DNA from: Streptomyces sp. GS7
Lineage (GTDB): Bacteria > Actinomycetota > Actinomycetes > Streptomycetales > Streptomycetaceae
Direction: 5' to 3'
Length of the DNA stretch: 64,000 nucleotides
Assembly (NCBI RefSeq): GCF_009834125.1
Contig: NZ_CP047146.1
Location: 558,001-622,000, forward strand
A program made the translations under genes and the position numbers. Shown here piece after piece: positions 24,601 to 31,693 of the stretch; position 1 is the first letter of the stretch, and each line of letters opens with the position of its first letter. The notes under the pieces are model-generated. The model did no database searches. It had not been told where the DNA came from and saw only the letters and a program-made list of their open reading frames with translations.

Positions 24601-26738
24601 ACGCCGCCGCCCAGCGGCAGGTGATCTCCCAGGCGCTGGAGCGGGCCGGGCTGGCCGCCCACGAGGTGGACGCGGTCGAGGCGCACGGCTTCGGCACGGT
24701 GGACGGCGACGCGGCCGAAGTGCGCGCGCTCCAGGAGGCGTACGGTCCGGACCGGCCCGCCGACCGGCCGCTGCGCCTGGGCACGGTCAAGGCGAACATC
24801 GGGCACACCCAGGCCGCGGCCGGGGTCGCGGGGGTGATCAAGTCGGTGCTCGCGCTGCGGCACGGCGTCCTGCCGCGCACCCCGCACGCCGACGAGCCCT
24901 CGCCGCACCTCGACCGGTCCTCGGGCGCCGTGCGGCTGCTGGGCGAGGCGGCGCCGTGGCCGCGGGCGGACGCACCGCGCCGGATCGGCGTCTCGGCGTT
25001 CGGCACGAGCGGCACCAACGCGCATGTGATCATCGAGCAGGCCCCGCCCGCCACCGGCGACGACGCGGCGGCCGCCGCCGTCGTGCGGCCCTCCCCGCCG
25101 CCCGTGCCGTGCGTGCTGTCGGCGGCGTCCCCGCAGGCGCTGCGGGACCAGGCGCGGCGGCTGCTCGGCCATGTGGAAGCCCGGCCCGAGGCGGAACCCG
25201 CGGACCTCGCCCGCTCGCTGGCCACCACGCGTACGGCCTTCGCGCACCGCGCGGTCGCGCTCGGCGCCGACCGGGACGAACTGCTCGCCGCCCTGGGCGC
25301 GTTGGCGCGCGGCGACGAGGAGGCGCACGGCGTGCTGCGGGGCACCGCCGCCGACGGCCGGATCGGCTTCCACTTCACCGCGCACGGCGGCCGCCGGCCG
25401 ACCGTGGGGCGGGCGCTGTACCGCGCCCACCGGGTGTACGCCGAGGCGCTCGACGGCGTCGCCGCGCGCCTGGACGTCCATCTCGGCCGCCCGCTGCGCG
25501 ATGTCGTCTGGTACGAGCCGGAGTTGCTGGAGCAGGCGGAGTACGGGCATCCCGCGCTCTTCGCCGTGCAGGTGGCGATGTTCCGGCTGCTGGAGCACTG
25601 GGGGCTGCGGCCGGACCGGCTGTCCGGCTCCTCGGTCGGCGCGCTGGCCGCCGCCCATGTCGCAGGGGTGCTCGACCTGGACGACGCGGCCGCGCTGGCG
25701 GTGGCACACGGCCGTCTCGCGGGCGGTGAACGGACCGGGGGCGCGACCCGTGGTCCGGTCGAGGGCCTGCCCGGGGATCTGCCGGAGGAGTTCCGGCGGG
25801 TGGCCGAGAAGGCGACCTACTGTGCACCGCGCGTCCCGCTCGTGTCCGCCGCCGACGGGCGGGCGGTCGCCGACGCGGAACTCGCCTCGCCCGAGTACTG
25901 GCTGCGGCACGCACGGGAAGTGGAGTCCCCCGCCCCGCGGGGTGCGGTGCTCGAACTCGGGCCGCACGGAGCGCACTTCGCGGGGCACGAGGCGCCCGGG
26001 GGTGCCTCGGCGTCCCGTGCGCTGGCCGAGACCCTGGGCCGGGCCCACGTACGGGGCGTGGCGGTGGATTGGGACGCCGTGTTCGGCGGCCTGTCCGCAC
26101 GCGTGGTGGACCTGCCGACGTACGCGTTCCAGGGGCGGCGGGAGGCCGGGTGGACGCCGCTGGCGGAGGCGGGCACGCCTCGGCTGTCCGGGACCTGGCT
26201 CGTCGTGCTGCCCTCCGGCGGCACGGGCGGCCCCGGCGATCTCGGCGACCCGCTCCTGGGCGCGCTGCTGCGGCACGGCGCCCAGGTCGTGGCCCTCCCG
26301 GCGGCCCCCGCCGACAGCCGCGACGCCCTCGCCCGCCGGCTGCGCCAACTCCTCGACGGCCGCGGCCCGGTGGCCGGCGTCCTGTCCTGCCTGGCCACCG
26401 CGGCCACCCCGGACGCCGAACCTGCCGACAGCGCGCGGACGCTGCTCGGTGCGCTCGGCGAGGCCGCCGTGCACGCCCCGCTGTGGTGCGTGACGCAGGG
26501 CGCGGTGGCGGTGGCCGCCGCCGAGCGGCCCGCTCGCGGGCGGCAGGTCGGGCTGTGGAGCCTGGGCCCTGCGGCGGCCCGTGAACACCCGGGCCGCTGG
26601 GGCGGGTTGGTGGACCTGCCGCCGGTCCTCGACGAGCGGGCGCGGACCCGGTTGTGCGGCCTGTTGGCCGCCGGGCCGGCGGACGGCGACGCGGCCGTAC
26701 GGGAGACGGGCGTGTTCACCCGCCCGTACGCCGGCTGA
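18684..26738 (+). CDS. Type I polyketide synthase PKS-C with two decayed AT domains and a truncated last module
   Basis: 2,684 residues; ATG at 18684 follows GAGGAG (18667-18672). Domains: coiled-coil docking segment (18684-18780), KS (18787-20010, Cys codon 19257, HGTGT), decayed AT (20325-21020), DH (21115-22010; His codon 21222 but HxxxD where HxxxG is usual; DAALH intact), KR (22040-23470, LDD and YAAAN), ACP (Ser codon 23670 in GIGSL). Then KS (23850-25040, Cys codon 24285, HGFGT instead of HGTGT), a second decayed AT (25355-26040), and the structural half of a KR (26180-26738), where the frame stops. Both ATs have lost GQGSQ, the catalytic GHSxG (second copy: GSSVG) and the ferredoxin-like subdomain. 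No catalytic KR, ACP or thioesterase follows. Layout and KS type are cis-AT, so loading in trans is inferred. The last module probably cannot extend a chain. Confidence 0.96.
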   Translation: MHNEDRLRDYLKRLTAELQRTRKQLTEAEERHREPIAIVGMGCRYPGGVVSPEGLWELVATGTDAVTEFPADRGWDRDGLYCPDPDHPGTATTREGGFLHDAAGFDAAFFAMSPREALVTDPQQRLFLETAWEAVERAGIDPRSLRGSRTGVFAGLMYHDYAGSSAAGSVVPGRVAYALGLEGPAVTVDTACSSSLVALHQAVHALRRGECSLALAGGVTVMATPETFVEFSRQRGLAPDGRCKSFAGAADGTGWAEGVGVLVVERLSDARRNGHPVLAVVRGSAVNQDGASNGLTAPSGPAQQRVIRDALFDAGLSTAQVDAVEAHGTGTRLGDPIEAQALLATYGRDRAPGRPLWLGSVKSNFGHSQAAAGVAGVIKMVMAMRHGTLPGTLHVDEPTPHVDWSAGDVRLLTESVSWPAAGEPRRAAVSAFGVSGTNAHVIIEQSEQSEQSEQSEQSEQSAGAPPASGPLPWVISGRTPQALRAQAARLRDWVAERPGLRPVDVAYSLATTRTAFEHRAVVLGADRDELLAALAAGPQVTGTASGGGRAAFVLPALSGSVAGSGEGGEAGQAARWACTARELLDSAPAFTAHVGACERALAPLVDWSLTAVLRGEPGAPQHGRADVAGLVRFTIGTALAALWRAHGVEPAAVVAQDASAAAAAACVAGAVSLEDALHAVVTDRQDLLPHAAATPVPVYATLDAARPLFDQDVGVLIALGPDERLTERLRELPGGGETAVVGIAPGGESAPRAFLAAFAQAYAHGCAPDWQAYFADTGARHVDLPTYAFQRERYWRDSAAAPVDPGRLGLRTAGHPMLGAAVSLADAEGLLFTGRLSVGTHAWLADHAVGDAVLLPGTAFAELALRAGEEAGCDLLEELTLEAPLVLPESGGVWLQVTVGAPDEHGRRTVALYSRPDGAADADADADAPGGPGGTEPWTRHATGLLATGTRPGTPAGWSWPPEGADALRPDDIYDRMAAAGLRYGPAFRAVRAVWRRGDELFAEVALDEATAAGEFGLHPALLDAALHPLALGLPGFGDEGNGSGEPESGRPRLPFAWRGVALHAAGASALRVRLTAHDDTVRVEAFDATGAPVARVDSLVVRTVPEGALSGVTPQGPPLYRVEWTPVQLPPEGSDGPVRWAVLGPDESGLAAGLRDRGMQVQTYEAGDGLTSLSGDPQVVFVPCVPQAGGGAAAVRVAVGRVLGLVRSWVAEERFAGSRLVFVTCGGVAVGSGEDVGDLGQAAVWGLVRSAQSEHPGRFVLLDVPEGELDAAWVRGLPEVLATAEPQLAVRAGTLFVPRLARAVSLSQGSVSQGSVVPAAAGGVWPACGTVLITGASGALGGLVARHLVARHGVRRLLLVSRRGAAAPGAGVLEAELVGRGAEVRWAACDVADRGALGALLATVPAEHPLTGVVHAAGVLDDGLVADLTPERFETVLRPKVDAAVALHELTRDCDLSAFVLFSSVAGVLGGPGQANYAAANACLDALAQHRRVQGLPAVSLAWGLWEPSSGMTGGLDEAVRDRMARTGFPPLSAEDGLELLDLALDTVLDTAPDTAGAAGGAALVPVRLDLGALRAQAAAGGVPALLRGLVDVPVRRVARTRTAAAGDNGTAPAHRLAALPAGEREEALLELVRTATAAVLGFDAAGAVDPRRTFQDLGIGSLSSVELRNRLAADTGLHLPGTLVFDHPTPVEAGRYLLTLLPDPEPGAGTAAVTAPATATDDDPVVVVAMGCRLPGDVAGPEDLWHLLASGEEAVSPVPGDRDWAASGGSGADNGGFVDGAFDPDVFGMAPDEAAAADPQCRLLLQVAWEAFERARIVSGSLSGSRTGVFVGLTHQEGGAVGEEISGSVAAAFGLAGPAVTVNTACSSSLVALHLAAQALRQGECTLALAAGVTVYGTEAVFAAYRQRQRGGLAADGRCRAFAAAADGTRLAEGAGVLVLERLSDARRAGHPVLAVVRGSAVGRGGTGAADAAAQRQVISQALERAGLAAHEVDAVEAHGFGTVDGDAAEVRALQEAYGPDRPADRPLRLGTVKANIGHTQAAAGVAGVIKSVLALRHGVLPRTPHADEPSPHLDRSSGAVRLLGEAAPWPRADAPRRIGVSAFGTSGTNAHVIIEQAPPATGDDAAAAAVVRPSPPPVPCVLSAASPQALRDQARRLLGHVEARPEAEPADLARSLATTRTAFAHRAVALGADRDELLAALGALARGDEEAHGVLRGTAADGRIGFHFTAHGGRRPTVGRALYRAHRVYAEALDGVAARLDVHLGRPLRDVVWYEPELLEQAEYGHPALFAVQVAMFRLLEHWGLRPDRLSGSSVGALAAAHVAGVLDLDDAAALAVAHGRLAGGERTGGATRGPVEGLPGDLPEEFRRVAEKATYCAPRVPLVSAADGRAVADAELASPEYWLRHAREVESPAPRGAVLELGPHGAHFAGHEAPGGASASRALAETLGRAHVRGVAVDWDAVFGGLSARVVDLPTYAFQGRREAGWTPLAEAGTPRLSGTWLVVLPSGGTGGPGDLGDPLLGALLRHGAQVVALPAAPADSRDALARRLRQLLDGRGPVAGVLSCLATAATPDAEPADSARTLLGALGEAAVHAPLWCVTQGAVAVAAAERPARGRQVGLWSLGPAAAREHPGRWGGLVDLPPVLDERARTRLCGLLAAGPADGDAAVRETGVFTRPYAG
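20013..20066 (+). repeat. Six perfect 9-bp repeats (GAGCAGTCC) after KS of PKS-C
   Basis: Six head-to-tail copies encode Glu-Gln-Ser repeats directly after the KS end motif (NAHVIIEQ). The repeat begins at that EQ, so it most likely grew by slippage. It lengthens the KS-to-AT-remnant linker by about 18 residues. Confidence 0.9.
22222..23205 (+). repeat. KR tract, copy 2 of a ~984-bp near-identical repeat
   Basis: Partner of 16802-17785. Mismatches cluster in the last third (for example around 22918-22945 and 23060-23090), as if the conversion tract is older or patchy there. The same atypical G/T-rich codon choice is present. Confidence 0.9.
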
Positions 26739-26750
26739 AACGACGGGCGA

Positions 26751-26780
26751 AACCCCCTGTGCGGATCCGCACAGGGGGTT
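26751..26780. terminator. Perfect 30-bp palindrome between converging genes
   Basis: All 30 bases are self-complementary, with arms beginning AACCCCCTGT and meeting at GGATCC. It sits 12 bp after the PKS-C stop and 32 bp before the stop of the leftward acyltransferase gene, so it should terminate both operons. There is no U-tract, as is common in streptomycetes. Confidence 0.85.
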
Positions 26781-26812
26781 CGTCGTACCGGGTCCGTACC
26801 GTGTCCGTGTCC

Positions 26813-28132
26813 TCAGGAAGCGAGGCCGGTCAGCGTGGCCCGGACGGAGTCGCAGGCGTCGCGCAGCTGCTCGGGGGTGAAGCAGTCGGTGCTGTGGGGG
26901 AACTCGATGCCGAGCCGGCCGTGCACGGTGAGCACGGCCGCCCCCAACGGCCCCCGCCCGGCCTGCGGGAACGACGCGTTCCCGAGCGCGAAGCACCGCA
27001 TGTCGGTGATCTCCAGGCCGCTCGGCAGGCCGGGCACCGGCATGCTGCCGAGGTTGGTCGTCACCAGGCTGGCCCGCATCAGCGACGGGTCCCGGAGCAC
27101 CTGCGGGGCCGCGAGGATCTCCCGCGCGAGGTCGCCGCGCTCCATCGCGGCGCGCAGGTTGTCGACGACCCGGCGGCCCAGCGCCACCGGGTCGGCGTCG
27201 TCCGGCACGTCGAGTACGTCGAAGAAGAAGGACGCGGCGGGCACCAGGACCTCCCCGTCCAGCGGCGGGGACAGCCGGCTGCGCAGGTCCACCGGCGTCA
27301 TGGAGCCGAGCCGACGGTCCGCGGGCTGTCCCCCCAGCTGCTGCCGGATGGCGATGAGCAGCGCCGCCACGACCAGGCCGTGGACCGACACCCCGCCCGC
27401 CTTGGCGGCCCCGACCAGGCGGGCGGTCTCCTCCACGGTGAGCCGGACGCGCGCCACGTCCATCAGCGGGCCCTGCCCGGTACGTTCCCGCCCCGCGGCC
27501 GCGTACGGCAGGAACCCCATGGACACCCCGTGGACCTGTGCGCCGCGGGCGGCGACGTACGCGGCGAGGTCCTCCTGCGGGTAGGGCGTGAGCCGGGCCG
27601 ACAGCGGGGCGGGCAGGTCCTGCCCCGCGGCCTCCGGGGCGGTGAACGTGCCGTCGGCGAGGGCGGCGTAGGCCCGCCACAGCGAGTGGTTCAGGGCGAG
27701 GGCACTCTGGCCGTCGGTGATGGTGTGGTCCACGCTCAGGACGAAGGTGTCCCCGTCCTCGCCGTCCCCGCCGACCTCGCCGTCCTCGCCGCGCAGCAGG
27801 ACGGCGCGGACCAGCGCGCCGCCCGGCGGGAGCGCGGTGTTGATCTCCTCGGCGAGTGCCGACGGCCCGCCGGGGCGCACCTGGAGCTCCGGCAGACCGC
27901 TCTCCAGCGGCTGGAAGGAGTACGCCACCGGCCCGTCCTGCCGGATCCGGCTGCGCAGCGACGGGTGCCGCCCGACCGCGGTCGCGAACGCCTGCGCCAG
28001 CAGCTTCTCGTCGACCCCGCCGGCCTCGCCGCGGACGGTGCAGACGACCGTGACGCGGCTTCTGGTGGCCTCCGGGACGTGCACCATCTCCTCAAGAGAC
28101 AGTTTCCGTGGCGTCGGGGAAATCCAGGACAT
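26813..28132 (-). CDS. PapA-type condensation/acyltransferase protein
   Basis: 439 residues, ATG start with AAAGG just upstream inside the 3' end of the 2,3-dehydratase gene (3-bp gap). It is a stand-alone member of the condensation-domain superfamily closest in style to PapA5. The catalytic HxxxDG is visible as HTITDG preceded by Asp, so the first His of the usual HHxxxDG is absent. Family members transfer acyl groups from carrier proteins or CoA to alcohols. With no thioesterase on the PKS or elsewhere in the window, it could release the chain by esterification, or acylate the sugar or aglycone; the sequence cannot decide which. It is last in the leftward sugar operon. Confidence 0.8.
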   Translation of the reverse strand: MSWISPTPRKLSLEEMVHVPEATRSRVTVVCTVRGEAGGVDEKLLAQAFATAVGRHPSLRSRIRQDGPVAYSFQPLESGLPELQVRPGGPSALAEEINTALPPGGALVRAVLLRGEDGEVGGDGEDGDTFVLSVDHTITDGQSALALNHSLWRAYAALADGTFTAPEAAGQDLPAPLSARLTPYPQEDLAAYVAARGAQVHGVSMGFLPYAAAGRERTGQGPLMDVARVRLTVEETARLVGAAKAGGVSVHGLVVAALLIAIRQQLGGQPADRRLGSMTPVDLRSRLSPPLDGEVLVPAASFFFDVLDVPDDADPVALGRRVVDNLRAAMERGDLAREILAAPQVLRDPSLMRASLVTTNLGSMPVPGLPSGLEITDMRCFALGNASFPQAGRGPLGAAVLTVHGRLGIEFPHSTDCFTPEQLRDACDSVRATLTGLAS

Positions 28133-28135
28133 CGG

Positions 28136-29584
28136 TTACGCACCTTTCCCGTGGGAGCGCGCCGGTCGGCGCTCGGCGGGGCCGCACACGGACTGCAGGC
28201 AGGCGACGAGCGTGCGGGCCTCCACGTTGACGTAGTGGCTGTGCTGCATCAGCCCGACGAGTTCGTCCATCGGGATCCAGCGGTGGCCGGGGGAGCCGGG
28301 CGGGCCGCCGTCGCCTCTGTGGCCCCCGTCGGCCCCGTCGCCCACGTTTGCGTCTTCCTCGACGATCAGGTAGCGGCTGCGGGCGTGGTGGAGCCGACCG
28401 CCCTCCTCGGAGAGCACCGTGTCGAACAGCACCCGCTCCGCGGGGGCGCCCAGCACCTCGTCCAGCAGCGGCGGCAGGGCTCCGGCGGGCAGCCGCGCGT
28501 AGTTCTCCGGCGTGTACTGCACGGTGGGGCCGAGCTCCAGCACATCGGCACAGCCCGCCTCCACGCGGACGCTCGCGAGCACGTGCCGGACGCCGCCGAC
28601 GCGCTTGGTGACGAAGGCCGACACGCCCTGGCCGCGCGGCCGGAGCAGGGGCTGGGTCCAGCCGCCGACCTCCCGGCCGCCGGTGGTGACGTCGACCGCC
28701 ACGATGTCGAAGAAGGCGCCGTCCTCGTGGGAGATGCGGTCCGGACGGCGCCGCCAGCCGGGCAGCCCGGCCAGCGGTACCCGCTCGGCGAGCACCCGCT
28801 CCATGCTGCGCGCTTCGGTCAGCCAGCTCAGCAGCTCCGTACCCGGCTCCCGGCGCCCCTCGCCGGTCACCCCTTCGAAGGGGAACGGCAGACAGGCCAG
28901 GATGCTGCGCGCGTCCATGTTGACCAGGTCGTCGACGGCCAGCAGCCGGTGCAGCTGGCCCAGGGTCACCCAGCGGAAGCCGGGGCGGACCTCGACGTCC
29001 TCGGTGACCTCGACCACCATGTTGCGGTTGCGCTTGCGGTGGAACCAACTGCCCTGTTCGGACTGGCGGACGTCGACGAGGACGCGGTGCCGGTCCCGGC
29101 TGAGGAAGTGGTCGATGTAGGGGACGGAGCCGCCCTTGTGGACCCGGGTGTAGTTGCTCAGGGTGGCCTGGACGGTGGGGGAGAGCTGCAGGCCGTTGCA
29201 GTTCCCCGGCTCCATCTTCGCCTGCATCAGAAAGTGCAGGACGCCGCCGAACTCCTTGGCGAGGATGCCGAGGACGCCGACCTCCGGCTGGTTGAGGATC
29301 GGCTGCGACCAGTGCGGTACGGGCCCTTCGGGCCGGTGCACCCGCAGGCCCTCGACGCTGAAGAACCGCCCGGTGTCATGGACGAGGTTGCCGGTGCCGG
29401 GCGCGAAGCTCCAGGAGCGCATCGCCTCGAAGGGGATCAGCTCCACCCGGGAGTCGTCCGCCTCGCGGACCTCCTGCCACCACTGGTGGAGTGCGGCGAG
29501 CGGGGCGGTGGGGGTGTCGGTCGCCGCGGTCGAGCGGGCGATGCGGGCGAGAAGCGGGTGCGTCGTGGTCGTCACGCCGGTCAC
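28136..29584 (-). CDS. NDP-hexose 2,3-dehydratase
   Basis: 482 residues; GTG at 29584 overlaps the stop of rmlB in a GTGA coupling. It belongs to the TylX3/EvbK-type family, built from two related halves: each has a region of the form GxLxFLxxx or VRHVLASV, then PTVQ, YTRVH or YARLP, then a run ending in a VNMDARSILACL- or VNVEARTLVACL-type motif. Both halves are complete and the length is normal. It removes the C2 hydroxyl from dTDP-4-keto-6-deoxyglucose, the committed step to 2,6-dideoxysugars. The product is unstable and needs the partner reductase, here probably the aldo/keto reductase at 38192. Confidence 0.92.
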   Translation of the reverse strand: MTGVTTTTHPLLARIARSTAATDTPTAPLAALHQWWQEVREADDSRVELIPFEAMRSWSFAPGTGNLVHDTGRFFSVEGLRVHRPEGPVPHWSQPILNQPEVGVLGILAKEFGGVLHFLMQAKMEPGNCNGLQLSPTVQATLSNYTRVHKGGSVPYIDHFLSRDRHRVLVDVRQSEQGSWFHRKRNRNMVVEVTEDVEVRPGFRWVTLGQLHRLLAVDDLVNMDARSILACLPFPFEGVTGEGRREPGTELLSWLTEARSMERVLAERVPLAGLPGWRRRPDRISHEDGAFFDIVAVDVTTGGREVGGWTQPLLRPRGQGVSAFVTKRVGGVRHVLASVRVEAGCADVLELGPTVQYTPENYARLPAGALPPLLDEVLGAPAERVLFDTVLSEEGGRLHHARSRYLIVEEDANVGDGADGGHRGDGGPPGSPGHRWIPMDELVGLMQHSHYVNVEARTLVACLQSVCGPAERRPARSHGKGA

Positions 29585-30579
29585 GCTCCCTGCGTCGCGC
29601 GCCGGGCGTTCGTCCGCAGCGGCTCCCACCAGTCCCGGTGGTCCGCGTACCAGCGGACGGTGTCCGCCAGGCCCTCCTCGAAGCGGACGCGGGGCGCGTA
29701 GCCGAGTTCGGCGGCTATCTTGCCGTAGGCCAGCGCGTAGCGGCGGTCGTGGCCCTTGCGGTCGGGGACCCGCTCCACCAACGACGCGTCCGCGCCCAGC
29801 AGTTCCAGCAGCCGGGCCACCAGGTCGCGGTTGGTCAGCTCGGTTCCGCCGCCGATGTTGTAGACCTCGCCGGGGGAGCCCTTCTGCGCGACCAGGGCGA
29901 GGGCGTGGCAGTGGTCGTCGACGTGCAGCCAGTCCCGCACGTTGCCGCCGTCCCCGTACAGCGGCACCTTCCTGCCGTCGAGGAGGTTGGTGACGAACAG
30001 CGGGACGGCCTTCTCGGGGAACTGGTACGGGCCGTAGTTGTTGGAGCAGCGGGTGACGCACACCGGAAGGCCGTGCGTGCGGTGGAACGCCAGGGCCAGC
30101 AGGTCCGAGGACGCCTTGGAGGCGGCATAGGGGGAGTTGGGCCGCAGCGGCTCGTCCTCGTCCCACGCGCCGTCGTCGATGGAGCCGTAGACCTCGTCCG
30201 TGGAGACATGGACGAACCTGCCCACCCCGGCGGCGGACGCGGCCTCCAGCAGTGTCTGGGTACCCAGCACGTTGGTGCGGACGAACTCGGCCGCGCCGGC
30301 GATCGACCGGTCGACATGGGACTCCGCCGCGAAGTGCACCACCAGGTCGGTGCCGCGCATGACGTCGGCCACCAGCGGCCCGTCGCAGATGTCGCCGCGT
30401 ACGACGCGGAGCGCGGGGCGGTCGGCGACCGGCGCCAGATTCGCCTCGTTGCCCGCGTAGGTGAACCTGTCGAGAACGGTCACCTCGGCCCCCGCGAAGG
30501 CCGGGTGGGCGTCGCTCGCCAACTGCCGTACGAAATGCGAGCCGATAAAGCCCGCTCCGCCTGTCACCAGCACTCGCAC
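29581..30579 (-). CDS. rmlB: dTDP-glucose 4,6-dehydratase
   Basis: 332 residues; GTG start with GAGG upstream. It is an extended short-chain dehydrogenase with the NAD motif GGAGFIG at residues 7-13, the STDEVYG motif and the catalytic YAASK. It converts dTDP-glucose to dTDP-4-keto-6-deoxyglucose. It follows rmlA by 20 bp and is translationally coupled to the 2,3-dehydratase, so it serves the cluster's deoxysugar rather than cell-wall rhamnose. Confidence 0.96.
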   Translation of the reverse strand: MRVLVTGGAGFIGSHFVRQLASDAHPAFAGAEVTVLDRFTYAGNEANLAPVADRPALRVVRGDICDGPLVADVMRGTDLVVHFAAESHVDRSIAGAAEFVRTNVLGTQTLLEAASAAGVGRFVHVSTDEVYGSIDDGAWDEDEPLRPNSPYAASKASSDLLALAFHRTHGLPVCVTRCSNNYGPYQFPEKAVPLFVTNLLDGRKVPLYGDGGNVRDWLHVDDHCHALALVAQKGSPGEVYNIGGGTELTNRDLVARLLELLGADASLVERVPDRKGHDRRYALAYGKIAAELGYAPRVRFEEGLADTVRWYADHRDWWEPLRTNARRATQGA

Positions 30580-30599
30580 GTTGTCCGCCTCATCACTTT

Positions 30600-31472
30600 C
30601 TATGTCTCTCTGGTCGCAATGCCTCTCAGATACTCGCCGTAGTCTGAGGAGCCGAACTCGACCCCGAGCCGGTAACAGGCGTCGGCGTCGATGAATCCCA
30701 TGCGGAATGCGATCTCCTCAAGGCAGGCGATGCGCACCCCCTGGCGCTGTTCCAGAACCTGCACGTACTGGCCGGCCTGGAGCAGCGAGTCGTGGGTTCC
30801 GGTGTCCAGCCAGGCGAATCCGCGCCCCAGGTCCACCAGTTGGGCCTTGCCGCGTTCCAGGTAGACCCGGTTGACGTCGGTGATCTCCAGCTCGCCGCGG
30901 GCCGACGGACGCAGGCCGCCGGCGATGTCCACGACGTCGTTGTCGTACAGGTACAGGCCGGTGATCGCCAGGTTGGACCGCGGGTGGGCGGGCTTCTCCG
31001 CGATGTCCACCAGCTTTCCCGAGGCGTCCACCTCGCCGACGCCGTAGCGCTCGGGGTCCTTCACGCCGTAGCCGAACAGCACACAGCCGTCGATGTGGCG
31101 GGCGTGCCGGCGCAGCAGCGTGGGGAAGTTGGGCCCGTGGAAGATGTTGTCGCCCAGCACCAGCGCCACCCGGTCGTCCCCGATGTGCTTGGCGCCGATG
31201 AGGAAAGCCTCGGCAATGCCGTTCGGCTCGGGCTGTTCGGCGTATTCGATGCTGATGCCGAGCTTTTCCCCGTCGCCGAGCAGCGCCCGGAACAGTTCCG
31301 TCTGGTCCGGTGCCGTAATCACCAGAATGTCTCTGATACCCGCCAGCATGAGCACGGAGAGCGGGTAATAGACCATTGGCTTGTTGTAGACGGGAAGCAG
31401 CTGCTTGGACACGGCATGGGTCAGCGGATGCAGCCGTGTGCCATGGCCCCCGGCGAGCAGTATCCCTTTCAT
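30600..31472 (-). CDS. rmlA: Glucose-1-phosphate thymidylyltransferase
   Basis: 290 residues, full family length. The nucleotide-binding start GGHGTRLxPLT (the usual GGSGTRL with Ser to His), the KPMVYYPL segment, the LGDNIFHG motif and the EKP sugar-binding segment are all present. It makes dTDP-glucose, the first step of the deoxysugar pathway. There is no Shine-Dalgarno sequence; a -10-like TAGCTT ends seven bases before ATG, so the mRNA is probably leaderless. It is first in the leftward operon rmlA-rmlB-2,3-dehydratase-papA. Confidence 0.96.
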   Translation of the reverse strand: MKGILLAGGHGTRLHPLTHAVSKQLLPVYNKPMVYYPLSVLMLAGIRDILVITAPDQTELFRALLGDGEKLGISIEYAEQPEPNGIAEAFLIGAKHIGDDRVALVLGDNIFHGPNFPTLLRRHARHIDGCVLFGYGVKDPERYGVGEVDASGKLVDIAEKPAHPRSNLAITGLYLYDNDVVDIAGGLRPSARGELEITDVNRVYLERGKAQLVDLGRGFAWLDTGTHDSLLQAGQYVQVLEQRQGVRIACLEEIAFRMGFIDADACYRLGVEFGSSDYGEYLRGIATRET

Positions 31473-31479
31473 CGCGGCG

Positions 31480-31508
31480 AAGCTACCAACGCCTGCCGCC
31501 CGAAAGAC
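31480..31508 (-). promoter_or_regulatory. Putative leaderless promoter of rmlA
   Basis: On the minus strand TAGCTT (31485-31480) stands exactly seven bases before the ATG at 31472, the spacing expected when transcription starts at the A of the start codon. A weak -35 candidate, GTCTTT, lies 17 bases further up. No ribosome binding site is present, which agrees with leaderless translation. Confidence 0.5.
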
Positions 31509-31523
31509 AGATGTGCCCGGCAG

Positions 31524-31596
31524 CCCTAGGGGGCGGGGGCGGAAATTAGGGGTAGGGGCGGGTGCGTCGATTAGGGGTTGATGGGCGGGTCGTCAG
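31524..31596. promoter_or_regulatory. TAGGGG direct repeats in divergent promoter
   Basis: The 221-bp gap between two divergent operons holds CCCTAGGGGG (31524-31533) and two direct repeats beginning ATTAGGGGT at 31545 and 31570, each followed by GGGCGGGT and CGTC. The 25-bp period is close to 2.4 helical turns. The placement between two sugar/tailoring operons suggests an activator site. The regulator is not visible in the window. Confidence 0.5.
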
Positions 31597-31693
31597 CCCT
31601 TTGAATTCTCGCGTACGCGCGGCTTGTTCCCCGACCGACGGTGGGACCTGAGGCCGACGTGCGGCCGAGGGCAGAGGGGGACGAGGAGTTTCG

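Noticed and set aside
25355..26040. Reading the second AT remnant of PKS-C as an active AT because GSSVG has a nucleophile Ser
   Set aside because: The His of GHSxG, the GQGSQ loop and the whole specificity subdomain with its catalytic His are missing.
26180..26738. The end of PKS-C as an active ketoreductase
   Set aside because: Only the structural half is present; no cofactor-binding GGxGxxG or Ser-Tyr-Asn set follows before the stop.
22146..27680. A long minus-strand frame spanning the end of PKS-C and the start of the acyltransferase region
   Set aside because: It crosses the palindromic terminator and two real genes on different frames and has no recognisable protein content.
26654..29701. 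A ~1,015-codon plus-strand frame over the papA, 2,3-dehydratase and rmlB genes
   Set aside because: Antisense shadow; the minus-strand genes have clear catalytic motifs, proper starts and coupling.
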